This document shows, one piece after another, positions 39,101-50,607 of a stretch of DNA of 64,000 nucleotides. Each line of letters starts with the position of its first letter. Within the stretch, counting starts at the first letter, position 1. The notes beneath the pieces were generated by a model, which was not told where the DNA came from, did not search any database, and saw only the letters and a list, made by a program, of their open reading frames with translations. The stretch is from Paramecium pentaurelia (lineage: Eukaryota > Ciliophora > Oligohymenophorea > Peniculida > Parameciidae): the NCBI GenBank assembly GCA_905183005.1, contig CAJJDO010000006.1, positions 540,159-604,158 on the forward strand. Direction: 5' to 3'. A program made the translations under genes and the position numbers.

Positions 39101-39516
39101 TCGAATTGCTTTCTCAACTTATCTCAATTCTTTTAACATTCCTTAAAAAGTTGTTTGATTATGCACTCTTAAACATTAAGAAAATAACTTCTGTGATAAA
39201 TTTGCATTCACAAGAAATTACAATTCAGACAAATATACTCCATAATATTTCTAAGTAAAAACTATTATTATTATATCTTACAATCAACATACAATGCCAA
39301 AATAACTAATAAGTATTTTTCTACTGATTCCTAATATTAAGTTAATATAAATGGTGGAATATATTCAAAGCTGACAGAAGCTATTTTTAAAAACAATAAC
39401 AAAATTCCTCTTAATAAGAAGTTTACTTTATTGCCTTCCAAAAATCCTTTTAATACGTTTAAACTCAAAATTTTTTTTAAGCAATCTTCTTCTCTTTGAA
39501 TTGGAAAATAATTCAT
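36195..39516 (-). CDS. ABC transporter, ABCC/MRP family (short form)
   Basis: About 1,060 residues, a full transporter TMD1-NBD1-TMD2-NBD2 without an N-terminal TMD0. NBD1 shows Walker A GQIGSGKS, the ABCC-type Q-loop region YVSQNAWLFSGTVKSNILFG, and the signature NLSGGQKQRVT. NBD2 shows Walker A CGRTGSGKS and Walker B ILLNRDIILMDEATSNMD. TMD1 begins right after a short PIQREEDCLKKI start. Family members export glutathione conjugates, anions or drugs; the substrate is unknown. It is tail-to-tail with the ATG2-like gene, with 16 bp between stops. Introns are present, not all placed. Confidence 0.92.
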
Positions 39517-39628
39517 ATAATAAATTTAAGTATTTATATATTATAATACCTATTGTAAAAGTATAATATAGAAAATTATTATTTCTATTATGATCTATAA
39601 AGATTATAATATATATCTAAATTAATAT

Positions 39629-40121
39629 TCAAAATTTATGAGAAAATAAATTCTTTAGACTTTATTAATTAGCTTAATGCATTTTGTCTATTAATACTTA
39701 ATCATTAAATTGTGATTATTATTGTTGTTCATTTTATCTTCTCTTGATGCTATAAATAAATATCTATGATAATAAAAATTTACATAAATTTAGTTGGAAC
39801 AGTTTCTGTCTTAAATAAGATTTTTGGTTCCACAAGAGTTGGAATGTCAAACTATCTCTTTTCATATAAATTCTTTATTTCCATATATAATTGATTTTAT
39901 TCATCTTCAAATTTTGCTGTTCTATTTCTAAAATGCAAAGAATTTGCATCCTTAGAAATATCCATTCTATTGGGTCCTATTGTAGATCTGTATTTTGTTT
40001 CAGGTGTATTGAATTCAGCAGCACATACACTTGAAAATTTCCGGCATTCTTATGTTGAAAGCTCATGTTCTTAATCTTTAAATTAAGGTGAGAGCAATTC
40101 CTCTTTAAATCGTTCTTACAT
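39629..40121 (-). CDS. Small unknown protein, about 152 residues
   Basis: One intron of 34 nt near 39772 gives an exact frame. Visible segments are STQECRKFSSVCAAEFNTPE, KYRSTIGPNRMDISKDANSL and YEKRQFDIPTLVEPKILF. There is no signal peptide or membrane segment and no known family was recognised. A shorter 20-nt version of the intron would leave the frame open far beyond the gene, so the 34-nt version is preferred. Confidence 0.5.
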
Positions 40122-40440
40122 TTTATTTAATTTATTTAGTGTTAAATTTATAAAACAAAATATGTTAATATTTATAAAACAATATTTAAGAAAAACAAGG
40201 TGAAAGCATAAAGATTTCTTATAATAAAGAGTGAATTTAATTTTTGGAAATTCAGATAAGCATGTTATAATAATCAATTTCTTAATTAACAAAAATTCAT
40301 TCACTTAATTTTTCATACTTTTATAGAAAATCCACTTATTTAATTTTTAGTATCTTGAATGAATTAGAAATAAATTGAAGATATTTAGAAATAAAACTTA
40401 TTCCATTTAATCTAAATATATTTTCTTTCATTAAAGTAAA
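40122..40440. other. AT-rich spacer, no gene seen
   Basis: 319 bp between two genes read on the minus strand. A 62-codon standard-code frame at 40116-40304 is hydrophobic and A/T-driven and is not considered coding. Confidence 0.5.
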
Positions 40441-42286
40441 TCAAAATGAATTCAATTAAAGTTATTACTGTTACAATTCATAATATTATCTTCTTTTATT
40501 TTCTAACATTATATCAAATTTTTCTTTCTCAATTCTAAACTCTTCTTATAATTTATTGAACTATTCTGTTCCAATGGAATCTTTTAAAATTTACTATCTT
40601 TATTATTCTCTCTCAAATTCTTAATCCAATAACTTCAATATATAATATATTAATTACCTAACACATTTCATTATTTAAGATCATTTTTTCTTCATTAATT
40701 TATTCTTCTTTGTTTTAAATATTTAATTTAGGTACTTAATTTAAATTGTATTAATTTTCTATATTTTTTTTTAATTCCTTCTTCATTTCATCTTAAAATT
40801 TAATCTTCATTTCTTCTTTTTTCATTAAATTAATTTTCCTATTTTTAATACCATTTTATTCTAATTATTATTTTTATTTAATTAGTTCATCATTTTTCTT
40901 CTTTTTTTATTGAATTTTTTTCATAATAAATTCTTTTTCTACATCTCTCTTTCTTTATTATATAATATAATTTTCTTCCTAATCTATTTTTCTTATAATA
41001 TTTTCAAATTTTTTCTCTTTTTCTTCAATTTCAAATTAATGTAATATTTATTTAGCTTTTTCTTCTTATGCTTTCATTCTTACTTATATTTTTATAGTTT
41101 TTTCAATAAGTTTTTCATCAGTCTGTCTTAAAACTTTCATTCTTGCAATTTCTGTTTATTCTCTTAATTCTTATTAATCTTAAAGATTCATTTATTTATA
41201 TAATTCATTAATTTCTAATTTTTCTTCAATAGCTTTAAATTTCTCAATAAGTTATTATCTTTTTTCTTCTTCAATTTTTTCATTTACTTTTTTATATATT
41301 TCTTTTTATTTTAATTTTTTTTCAAGTTTCTTTTTCTTTTGCTTATTCATAAATTCTATTTCTTATTTCATAGCCTCTAATCTTGATTTAGCTTCTATTT
41401 ATTTGCGTTCATTTATTTTTTATTCTTCCATTATATGTTGATTTAATCTCTTTTTATTTTCATTAATTCTTTATTAAATTTTCTCTTATTTATCTTAAAT
41501 TTATTAATTACGAAGATTCTTTTCTTTATCAATTAATTTTTAACGAATTATCTCTTTTGCAACCATTTTCTTTATTTTTTCTTCATAAATTTTTTCCATC
41601 ATTTACATTCTCTCTTGTAATTATTTTTCTCTTTCCTCTTTTATTTTTTATTTTTACTATTCCTTCAATTATTTTTATCTATCAAATTCTTTAACTTTTT
41701 GTTTATATTATTCTTCTGTCATAAATTATTCATTTTTCACTTTTTTTTCATAATCTTCTTCTTTTGCTTTTTATTATCTTAAAAACTCTTAAAATTCAAT
41801 ATGAAATTATCTTTACTCTATTAAAAGTTAATTATCTTTTTATTTCTCTATTGCTTCATTTTATAATCTAAATTCTAATTATTATAAAAAAGACTCTTTT
41901 TAACTTAATAATTTATTTTATTAAGTTAATTTAACATCATACTCTAATTACATTTCGATATGATGTAATTTTTTCAAACTTAAAACATCTTCCATTTCTT
42001 CAGTTAACATTTTTTATTATGGGTTTTATTTTTTTCTAAAATTATTATTTTCATCATCATCAATAATCTTATCTCTTATTGTCAATACAATTTAGCATTT
42101 AATATTTCTATATTCTTATAATTAATCACATAAATATTTTAAGATGTTGTCATCAAATAATGAATATCTGGGTTCTTTTCTCAATTAATCAATTGTTATT
42201 TATTATATATCTATTAATTTCCAATTTCGTTATCTTAATGCTTCTTTCAATCTTGGAGAATCCTTTTATTATTCAATTACATCCAT
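40441..42286 (-). CDS. Long coiled-coil protein
   Basis: About 606 residues after one 25-nt intron near 40640 (ends AAG). A globular N-terminus of about 110 residues (EALRQRNWKLIDIQQITIDQ, DDNILKYLCDQLQEYRN) is followed by about 450 residues of near-continuous coiled coil dominated by K, E, Q and R, with RQKLIDKEKNLRNQQIQDKQ-type heptads. No domain was recognised. Such proteins are common in ciliate basal bodies and cortex; the assignment is only by composition. It is divergent from the docking-complex-like gene 171 bp away. Confidence 0.7.
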
Positions 42287-42457
42287 CTTATTAATAAATA
42301 AAAAATTCTGTAAAAATTAAATATAAATTATTATTAAGCTTGAATTATTTATAAGGTTATAAGATATTTTATAAATAAATTCAATGATAACATGAAAATT
42401 ATATATGAATCATTTTTACTAATAATAAATAATTTTTATATTATTTGATATATTAGA

Positions 42458-44134
42458 ATGTCTGCAGTGGAACTTCCAGATGTAAATATTAGTATATGAT
42501 CAAAATAGATACGTCTATATTCAAATAAATCAAATACAAGATAAAGTAAGAAGAGTGATTATGAAAAATACCGAAAGTTGGCTGTGATTAAGTCTGTTGA
42601 TAAATTAATTAAAAAAAATGATCTTTAATCAGTTTTGGGTTTTGATGATGATTACTATCCTAAATAAATTGAAGATTAAAAGGTTTTATGCTTAGTTATT
42701 GTAGAAAGTAAATGAAGCACATGAAGTTCATATCAATCTTACAGAGTTAAAAAAAAGTTGTGATTCAATGAAGATAAATGGGATAAAGAAGGAAAAGGAT
42801 ATAGAGAATATGAGAAAGGAAATTGATTCAATGACAATCTAAGTTGATCAATATAATTAAACTTAAAATAATTTATAAGTAAAGGAGAAAGAATTACAGT
42901 AAAAATTAGAAAACTAACATAAACTTTTAAGTGAAAGTTAATATGATAGGAAAATCTTCGAACATATGTTAAATAGAATGAAAAAAGATCAATTAGTTTA
43001 TTAACTTAGAGCAAATTAATATGAAAGACATTTACAATTGGCTCTTTAATAACATCATAGTAGCACATACAAGTAAAATATTGAATGTATTGTGTAGAAC
43101 ACAATAAATTCAAGAAATATATAGTAAAACATTGATGGCACTAAAAGAAGTTACTGAAGGCATCTAATAATAAAATAAGAATAGAGAGAAGAATCTACAA
43201 AGATTTAAGGATGATTTAAAATAAAGATAAGATATAGAATAAAAGAGAGATGATAGAATAAAGAGATAATAAGAAATAGCTGAAGTGGCTGCAAAAGATA
43301 TTAAAGATAGTGCACTTAAAAAATGGAGAAAATTACTTTTGGTACATAAATTTCTAAATTCATTTTTAAAAAATAAAATGTAAAGAGGAATAGCTTAATA
43401 TCAGGATTTAGAAATGACATTTTAAAAAATTAAAGCATCAACAGGTATTACAGATGCAAATGATATTGTTTAAAAATTCTTAGGTAGAGAATAAACTTAT
43501 GCACATCTTTTAATTTCAATATCAGATTATGAAAAGAAAATTAATGCATTAAAGAATGAAAATTAAGAACTATTAACATAATTTTCAAGTTTAAAATAAT
43601 AATATACTGATATGGATAAAGAATTTTAAGTTGAAACATATAGATAGAAGGAAGATTAATTTGAATAAGATAAATTGGTTTAGGAAGTAGAAGAAAAAGC
43701 TACTGTGGCTGGATTATTAGAGAATAAACTTAGAAATTGGATGTCTCGAGGATTGAAAAAGTTAGGATTATAAAAAAATTTAGGATTTTAAGCCATTATA
43801 GATGCAATTAGGGAAAAATTATTAAATTTATCTGTGAAAGTATTTTAAATTAATTTAATTTTAGTAATAAGAAGATTTATTAAATTAATCAATTCTTAAT
43901 GCAGTTTCTGATATTAAAGATTAAGAATTCTTAAAAAGAAATGTAAGAGTCAAACCAAAAAAATAACTAACTTAATCTCATACTAATCATTCTATGGATT
44001 AATCTTCAATTAAAGATGATGAAGATATGTTTGATGAATTACCAATAAAAGAAGATGAAGAAGATGAATTAGAAGAAGAAAAGCTTATAGAACAATTAAG
44101 AGAAGAAATTAAAGTTAAAAACCATAAAAAATGA
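42458..44134 (+). CDS. Coiled-coil protein resembling outer-dynein-arm docking complex
   Basis: About 525 residues after four introns (27, 22, 25 and 25 nt), exact frame. Coiled coil spans most of the protein. The segment FEHMLNRMKKDQLVYQLRAN and the centre QKIKASTGITDANDIVQKFL, then LISISDYEKKINALKNEN, follow the order seen in ODAD1/ODAD3 (CCDC114/CCDC151) docking-complex subunits. The C-terminus is acidic (EDEEDELEEEK). Members anchor outer dynein arms to doublet microtubules. The family call is by pattern only; other CCDC proteins of cilia remain possible. Confidence 0.5.
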
Positions 44135-44250
44135 CATATTTCTTAGAAGTAAATATAATAATTCCATCTAGTAATACAAATATTTTTTTATATAATATGT
44201 CATTTTATTATTAAAAATCAATAATTTTATTTTTTAATAATATTTTTAAA

Positions 44251-44843
44251 ATGATATTGGGTTCAGATAATCTTATATTAGCAGGATTCATAATTGCTTC
44301 TTTATTCTTAATAAAAGGGCCTAATTTTTAATATTATTGGTTTGTTTTCAATGGAATCTGGATTCATTTATATTTGGATGGAACAGTTGGATATTGGCAA
44401 AAACATTAATGGTAATCTATTATTGTTATTATTTGAGGCTTTTCCAAAAGTATAGTGAATTAGATTTGAGATATCCATTATAAGAGCCTACATTAATGAC
44501 TATTTCAGCAATTGAATTCTTTATTATGGGTCCCTTATGTGTTTGGATTGCTTTAAGAATTAAATTTTAAAAAAATGAGATTTTAACAAATTTTTTGATT
44601 GGTTTAACATCAGCTATTTAAATAATGGGAACAATATTCTTTGTTGCTAATGAATGGTCTAGAAATTTCAAAGATGTTTGTTAATATGGTTGTTTCACTT
44701 ATACCTTTGCAAATATTTTTTATTTTTGGATATTTTTTGTTGCTGCTAATCCAGTTTGGATCATTGTTCCATTATAATAAATAATTACAGCATATAAGAA
44801 TCTCAAAAATTTGTTTGAGCCAAAAAAAAGTAAAAAGGCATGA
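44251..44843 (+). CDS. Emopamil-binding protein / sterol delta8-delta7 isomerase
   Basis: About 188 residues after one 26-nt intron at 44412-44437, whose 3' end is GAG. Four or five transmembrane segments. Family landmarks: FVFNGIWIHLYLDGTVGYW, LFQKYSELDLRYP, EPTLMTISAIEFFIMGPLCV, and an ANEW segment, then FWIFFVAANPVWIIVP and a lysine-rich ER-type C-terminus. EBP converts delta8 to delta7 sterols in the ER. The LFQKYSELDLRY stretch aligns across the intron as in animal EBP, which supports the GAG splice. Confidence 0.85.
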
Positions 44844-44988
44844 TCTGAGATATTATTATTTATTCTAAAATAATTATATGTTTAATTTGATCTAGAAAAT
44901 TATTATTATTATAAGTATATAAATATTATCCAAACTAAATTAGAAAAGAATAAATCATAAGAATTTACTATTTTTAATGATAGATAGA

Positions 44989-46252
44989 TCAAAATTAAGG
45001 GGTAAATTTTTTTAGAAAGCTTCCAATTATAAGACATAGAACACTTATTAAAAGTATATGCCATATAAAGAAATGTTATTGATTAGAAGAATTGGCATTA
45101 TTATTATTGAACATGACTTGAAATTCTAATTTTTTGAGTTCTGATTGTAATACTTCTTTGTTTAATTGTAATTAATTCTATATTATTTTATCAAATATTT
45201 ACGATTTATTTTTATAACTAAATCTCAAGTTCCTTGAATTTACTTAAAATTTATTAATTTTATATTGTAGATCTTGGATGATTGATAAAAGTTTACGAAA
45301 CTCTTAACTTAGGTTTCTCATTGAATTGTAATCTGCTTTGTTAAAGGAATGATAATTTTCTATTCTCAAACCTCTAAATGGAAGTCGTTTCACTGATACT
45401 CACTTCTTATTAAGCATTATCAGGAAAGTTAATCTACGAATGAGTTTAAGACTAAAATTAAGAGGGAGTTTAAATTTGAAACGGACTATTCGAAGAGTCA
45501 ATTTGATCTAAAAAATTATTCAAATCTTTTGGCATTTTTAGAATTTATTATTAGGTTTGAGTTGTTGATATATAACCATATGATTCGAAACTGCTAATAG
45601 AATGTTTCCTTTCTTATTAATATGATTGATGAAATTTATTTTCTTCTGCTATTTTGGTTGAACCTATTACTTGTATTGATTATTAAGAGTTTATTTGTTA
45701 CTTTGAATTGAATTTATCACTTTGATTATCATGAAAGTTGCTGTTTTGTTTAAGCTACTGGGTATTAAGTTTAATTGGGCTTTCATTAGAATTATTTTAG
45801 ACTTGATTTTGATCCTGAAATGTTTGATTCATTGTTGGAGACCTGTCGTAGGAAGCAAAAGAGCATGACTCGGATATATTTGTAGGCAATGTCAGAGATT
45901 GAGATTATGTCTTCAAGGAACCTTTAATTCTTTCGTTCCAGAATGGCAGAACAGACTTACAATTAGAGTATAATCAAATTACGAACGTGTCAAGTTTGGT
46001 TTCATCAAATTCTATTGCTTCAATCCTCATAAGGCTGTCAGGTTTAGTATTTAATCTATGGAGTATCTAAAAATTCTTTCTTTCTTTTGATTTCAATAAT
46101 GAAAAGGAAGGAATAACATTATAAGAATTGTTTTCTAGGATTCTAACCAAAATTGGAAATTTTGCTTCGTTTGTCAACATTAGCTTTTTACTTTGTTTTA
46201 TATTTATGCAATCAATTGTAAATAACATTAATAATAAAAAATTAATAAACAT
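44989..46252 (-). CDS. Tail-anchored unknown protein
   Basis: About 404 residues with two introns (24 and 25 nt) and exact frame. The N-terminal about 20 residues are hydrophobic (MFINFLLLMLFTIDCINI) and may be a signal or spurious extension. A possible beta-rich domain follows (AKFPILVRILENNSY ... DSLMRIEAIEFDETKLDTF). Residues about 130-330 are S/Q/N-rich low complexity. The end has a short coiled coil and a single membrane segment, HFFIWHILLISVLCLIIGSF, followed by a few basic residues, as in tail-anchored proteins. No family was recognised. Confidence 0.55.
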
Positions 46253-47449
46253 AGAGATTTAATTCCTATTAGGAAATAAATTTGTTTATTATTCCAACCA
46301 CTTTTATTTTAAGTATTTGTTAAAAATTACTTATTTTACGATTAAGATCTTTTAATAATTGAAGTCAATTACTAAGGATAAGTGTAATTTAAATTAAAAA
46401 TAAGTCAATAAGAAATCCCTTAAATTTGTTATTGAATTTATAAAAATATATATACAATTATTCTAAGAATAGATATTTAATTAAAATAAAAAAGACATAA
46501 AAATATTATATTAGAATTAATGTATCCTTAATTATATTTGAAGATTAATTGATATTGTTTAAATGCAAAAATTTCATTCTATTTAATAACGGATTCTGTT
46601 TACTTTCAATTTAAATTTTAAAGGAAACAATTACCAAATATTTTTAATAAAAACTTATAAAAGAGATATATAAATTAACAAAATCAGAAGGATTTATAAT
46701 ATCTTAGAATTTCATTTACTTTTAGAGACTAGAATGAGAGTGTAAATCAAAAACTTAATGAACTTTTATTATACTTTTGTGAAAAATGGATTTTTTTAAT
46801 AAATTATATGTATCATTCCAATTATTAAATTATTGTTCTGAATTTTAAGGAAAAAATCATCATTTTCAATAAGTCAAGAATTTCTAAAGAACAAGAAAGA
46901 TCTTCTATTAAAAAATAACTTAAGATTGATTGTAAAAATAGATCAGACGTTATGTTAAATTTATTTATATAAGCTTACTTTAAGGTGATCTTTTTAAATT
47001 ATAAATTGAACTTTAAAAATTTCTAAAACTATGTAATTTCATTTTGTTTCTCAATTATATTTCTATCTACTTTTTGGTATTTAATTTTTTAATTCAATTA
47101 TATTATCACAATTTATATTAACTATTTGAAATAAACAAGATCTCAAAATCTTAATTAATGATAAAACTAAATTTCAAAATACACATAGGCAAAGCCAATT
47201 CAAATTGTGCATATTATTTATGCTTGTATTTAGACATAGCAAAAATGTGCTTAATGTGTTTTTTGGATCTAATTATTTTAGAGATTCCCTCAAATAAATG
47301 TTTACTTTATGCTGAATTAAAAAATAAAAAAATAAATTCTTTTTTTTGTATTAGAATCTTAACTATGTTAAAAATGATATTTATTATTGAAAAATAATAT
47401 AAATTTAATAATTTTTAAATATATAATTTACAATTATAGAACTAGCACT
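46253..47449. other. 1.2-kb AT-rich region, no gene seen
   Basis: No exon chain was recognised on either strand. A 79-codon frame at 47158-47397 is hydrophobic and cysteine-containing but has no supporting flanking exons. This is one of the longest empty stretches in the window. Confidence 0.45.
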
Positions 47450-48075
47450 TCATAAAAAATTTAGTGATCTTACACTCAATAAGGTAGTATGTGATTTAGG
47501 AGATTTCAGTAGGAAATTTTTATTCAAACTATAACTCTATTTTCTATTTGCAACTAATTTATCTATGGTTCTATTTGGCCTAAGATTATATACATTTGAA
47601 AAATTTTCTTTATTATCTATATAAGGATCTACAATTATCAATTATTGTTCTTAATATTTAGGTCGCTTGAAATTAGTCTTTAAGAATATTTGCTTAACGC
47701 CTTCATAATGAGAGTTTGATGAAAGTCTTGATGATATACGAGTATTATAATCCGACAGTCTTGAGGTTGGTGTCTTAAAAGTCAGTAAATTATTATTCAT
47801 TGAACTTATTAATCTTCTTTAACTTTATTTTGATTTACTGGTTGAACCTGCGCTCTTTTTGCATGTTGATAAAATGGTATTCTTCCTAATAAACTCAAAA
47901 ATATTTACTATTATTCTTATAGTTCTAATCTCTTTTATTTTTTTCGTTCTTTTTCTCTTTCAACATTTAAAACATGCTATTAAATTATAGTTTTTGGATA
48001 TAGGGCATTAAATCTTCTTAATTTGGACCCATCCCCCTCTTATAGACTTAATCTTCTTAATTTAGTGCTAGACAT
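47450..48075 (-). CDS. Small basic unknown protein, about 197 residues
   Basis: Reading requires one 32-nt intron near 47780-47811 (ends AAG); then the frame is exact. The N-terminus is basic (STKLRRLSLQEGDGSKLRRF) with a K/E/R-rich coil (VEREKERKKQKRLELQEQQQ). The C-terminal half is S/N/R-rich (TPTSRLSDYNTRISSRLSS, NRTIDKLVANRKQSYSLNKN). No domain is recognised; it may be a disordered cytoskeletal or nuclear protein. Confidence 0.5.
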
Positions 48076-48433
48076 TTTAACTGACAAAAATTTATTAATA
48101 AAAAGTATAAATATTTTTCATAACTCAACAGATTCATAAATAATATTGGATTAAGTTGATTACTTGTTAGAATTTTATATTTAAAACACATTATAAAATT
48201 GATAATATTACAAGGTATGTTTAGTATTATTCTAATTTATTTTATTTTAGTCATAATTTAATTAAAAATCACTCTTGTAAATTTTCTTATCCACTTGAAA
48301 GATTATATCAATATGCTTATAAATATTATATGACTTATAATTTGTGCTCTTTAAATCAAATTAGAATTAATTATAGCAATACTTTAAATTTAATATTACA
48401 TAAAAATTAATATATATTAAAATTAAATTACTA
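48076..48433. promoter_or_regulatory. Divergent AT-rich intergenic region
   Basis: 358 bp between oppositely directed start codons at 48075 and 48434. It must hold both promoters; no motif or gene was recognised. Confidence 0.35.
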
Positions 48434-49650
48434 ATGATAAATTAACCAAACTCAATTATTGAATTACCATTCTAAGTTTCAACAAGCCATATACTCGACT
48501 TATTTATTAGCTGCACTAAAAAGAAGTAAAATTTTCAAATTATAATAATAGATAATATTAAATATTGGAGAAGGATTCAAATTAGATCATAGCCATTAAG
48601 GAAAATGTAGCAGTAATAAAAAACACTGTTAAAAGGTTAGTTTGTATGTCAGAAAATACTTTTGAGTAAATTTGTTTGGTTAAAATATAAATTGATACAA
48701 ATTAAGTGAAATGTGTAAGAATAGTTTCAATAAGAGGGATCACTGGACATTATGATGAGAATTCTGAATTGATTAACTATTTTTTGTCTAAAATAGATAA
48801 ATTACGTAATAAGAAAAGTTAAGATTAAAATATGATGAATGAGGCATCTGAATTTGTTGGAATTGTAAATGTTTCTGAAGAAATAGAAAATGCTGCTAAT
48901 TAAAATCCATACTATTTAGAAACCAGTGCTTATTATATGTTTCATAAATTATTATGCGCTTCAAATTATGGTCTTGGTAAAAAAGTAGCAGAATATATTC
49001 AAAAAGTATAAAATAGTCTTTCTAATGACTAATCAAATATTAAGTAAAATGTTTAATAATTAAATTCATTTATTAATTAAATAGTTGAAACATTATTTCA
49101 ATCTTTCAATTTTGGTAAATAAGAAACAACTTAAATAATGCCTTATTGTAAAATTTCAATAGAAAAATATTTCTATTTAAAATTATCTCATTGCATTTTG
49201 CCATAATACTAAAATATGTTTAAATAATAAAATGAATTATTTAGATCTAAAAAAATAGACAGAAATAATAATTAGATCAAAAATGAATTACATAAAGATC
49301 TTTAAATTCCAGAATTTAATTCATAATAAACCATAAGAATTAATGAAGCTTTAAATGAATTAGATAAAATTGAATATATGAGTTATCCAAGAGAAAAGTT
49401 GAGGTGTTTATAATTGATGAGTGCAATTCTTAAGGGTTCTCTTTATAATATTATTACATAGCTATTAACTCTGGTTTAATTGATTAGTTAATGAAGTACT
49501 GTTTAATATTGAGTAATGTAGATCATCCATTCTCAGAAATTTAATTACTTATAGATACAACAAGTTCATAAGATAAACAATTTCTAAACAAAATTAATGT
49601 ATTAAATTATCTTATTATAGCATCAATTAGAAGAAATAATTAATTCTTGA
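48434..49650 (+). CDS. VPS9-like protein (possible Rab5-type GEF)
   Basis: About 380 residues after three introns (26, 26 and 22 nt), exact frame, ending at TGA 49648-49650. Residues about 230-340 look like the helical core of VPS9 domains: ISIEKYFYLKLSHCILPQYQ, then LRCLQLMSAILKAIN preceded by SYPREK. VPS9 proteins exchange GDP for GTP on Rab5-like GTPases at early endosomes. The usual ADD-F/L-LP-hh-hYV motif after this helix is not visible, so the catalytic half is either diverged, lost, or encoded by exons I failed to join. Confidence in function is therefore low. Confidence 0.45.
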
Positions 49651-50227
49651 TATAATTATTTTAATTAATTTCATTTTTTATTATAACCATTTTAATAGTA
49701 AATATAAAAGAATATAAGCTTAAATAAGAATAATTAGTGAGTTCAATTACTTATATTATATATTTTAATGCTAACGAGAAGAATGCTTTTAATCTAATGG
49801 AATAGAATATAATTTTTTTTATAAACAATATTTTTCTTCAAATTTAAAGCAATAAAATTCTTTTCCTAATTCCACTTTAATTGCAAAGACAGCACAGTCA
49901 TCAATCTTTTTTGATAAATTTTAAGTTAATTATTTATATAATCAACTTCTCTTAAGGCTCTGTAATTTAGGAAGTTAATATTAGGGTTAATAATAATTAG
50001 GATTTGAGTGGATTATATGAAATTATGAAGGTCTTGTTAAATTCGATAATTCTTCATTATTATGTTAGATTAGTCAAAATATATATTGTATATCACATTC
50101 TAACCATGTTATTTATTGCAATAGCTAAAAATTATTTTTTTAAGATGGGATTGCATCCTTTCTGGAATAATTAAAAAGAATAATTAGGCTAATTAAGCTA
50201 ATGGATTTAAACATTGAGAACTATTGA
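49651..50227 (+). other. Unresolved coding-like region, possible broken gene
   Basis: One frame gives protein-like text: FPNSTLIAKTAQSSIFFDKF near 49880, then NYEGLVKFDNSSLLCQISQN and DGIASFLEQLKRIIRLIKLM, ending at TGA 50225-50227. An in-frame TGA near 50020 interrupts it and no ATG is in frame upstream. It can be bridged only by an intron of 45 or 57 nt, longer than any other seen here. It may be a pseudogene, the detached end of the preceding gene, or a gene with an unusually long intron. Confidence 0.3.
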
Positions 50228-50607
50228 GAATCATAAATTTCAATAAGTCAAGATCATAATAAAAATATTCTTTTTCAAAAACTAATTATATTATCTTTTT
50301 GTTATTCTTTATATTAACTTAGAATTTTATGTGGGACTCTATTATACATTTGAAGAATAAATAATTAGAATACTTTAGTTTGAAGGACCTTCGATTCAAT
50401 CAAAATAAGCATAATAATTAACAATATTATAAAATATAATAAAATGCAACTGAACTATTATATAATAATTGAGCATTTATTAATTAAGTATATTTTATTC
50501 TATTTAATATATATTTGTAATTAGAACTTTGTTCTAGAAATTATTAATATTATGTATCTTTCTGGCTATATAAGCAAGTCATTTTTGTAAATAATATTAA
50601 TATTAAA
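50228..50607. other. AT-rich spacer, no gene seen
   Basis: 380 bp upstream of the membrane protein gene. It probably contains its promoter. Nothing else was recognised. Confidence 0.45.

Noticed and set aside
39019..39258. Plus-strand 79-codon ORF
   Set aside because: Antisense to the first transmembrane domain of the ABCC transporter, which is supported by motifs.
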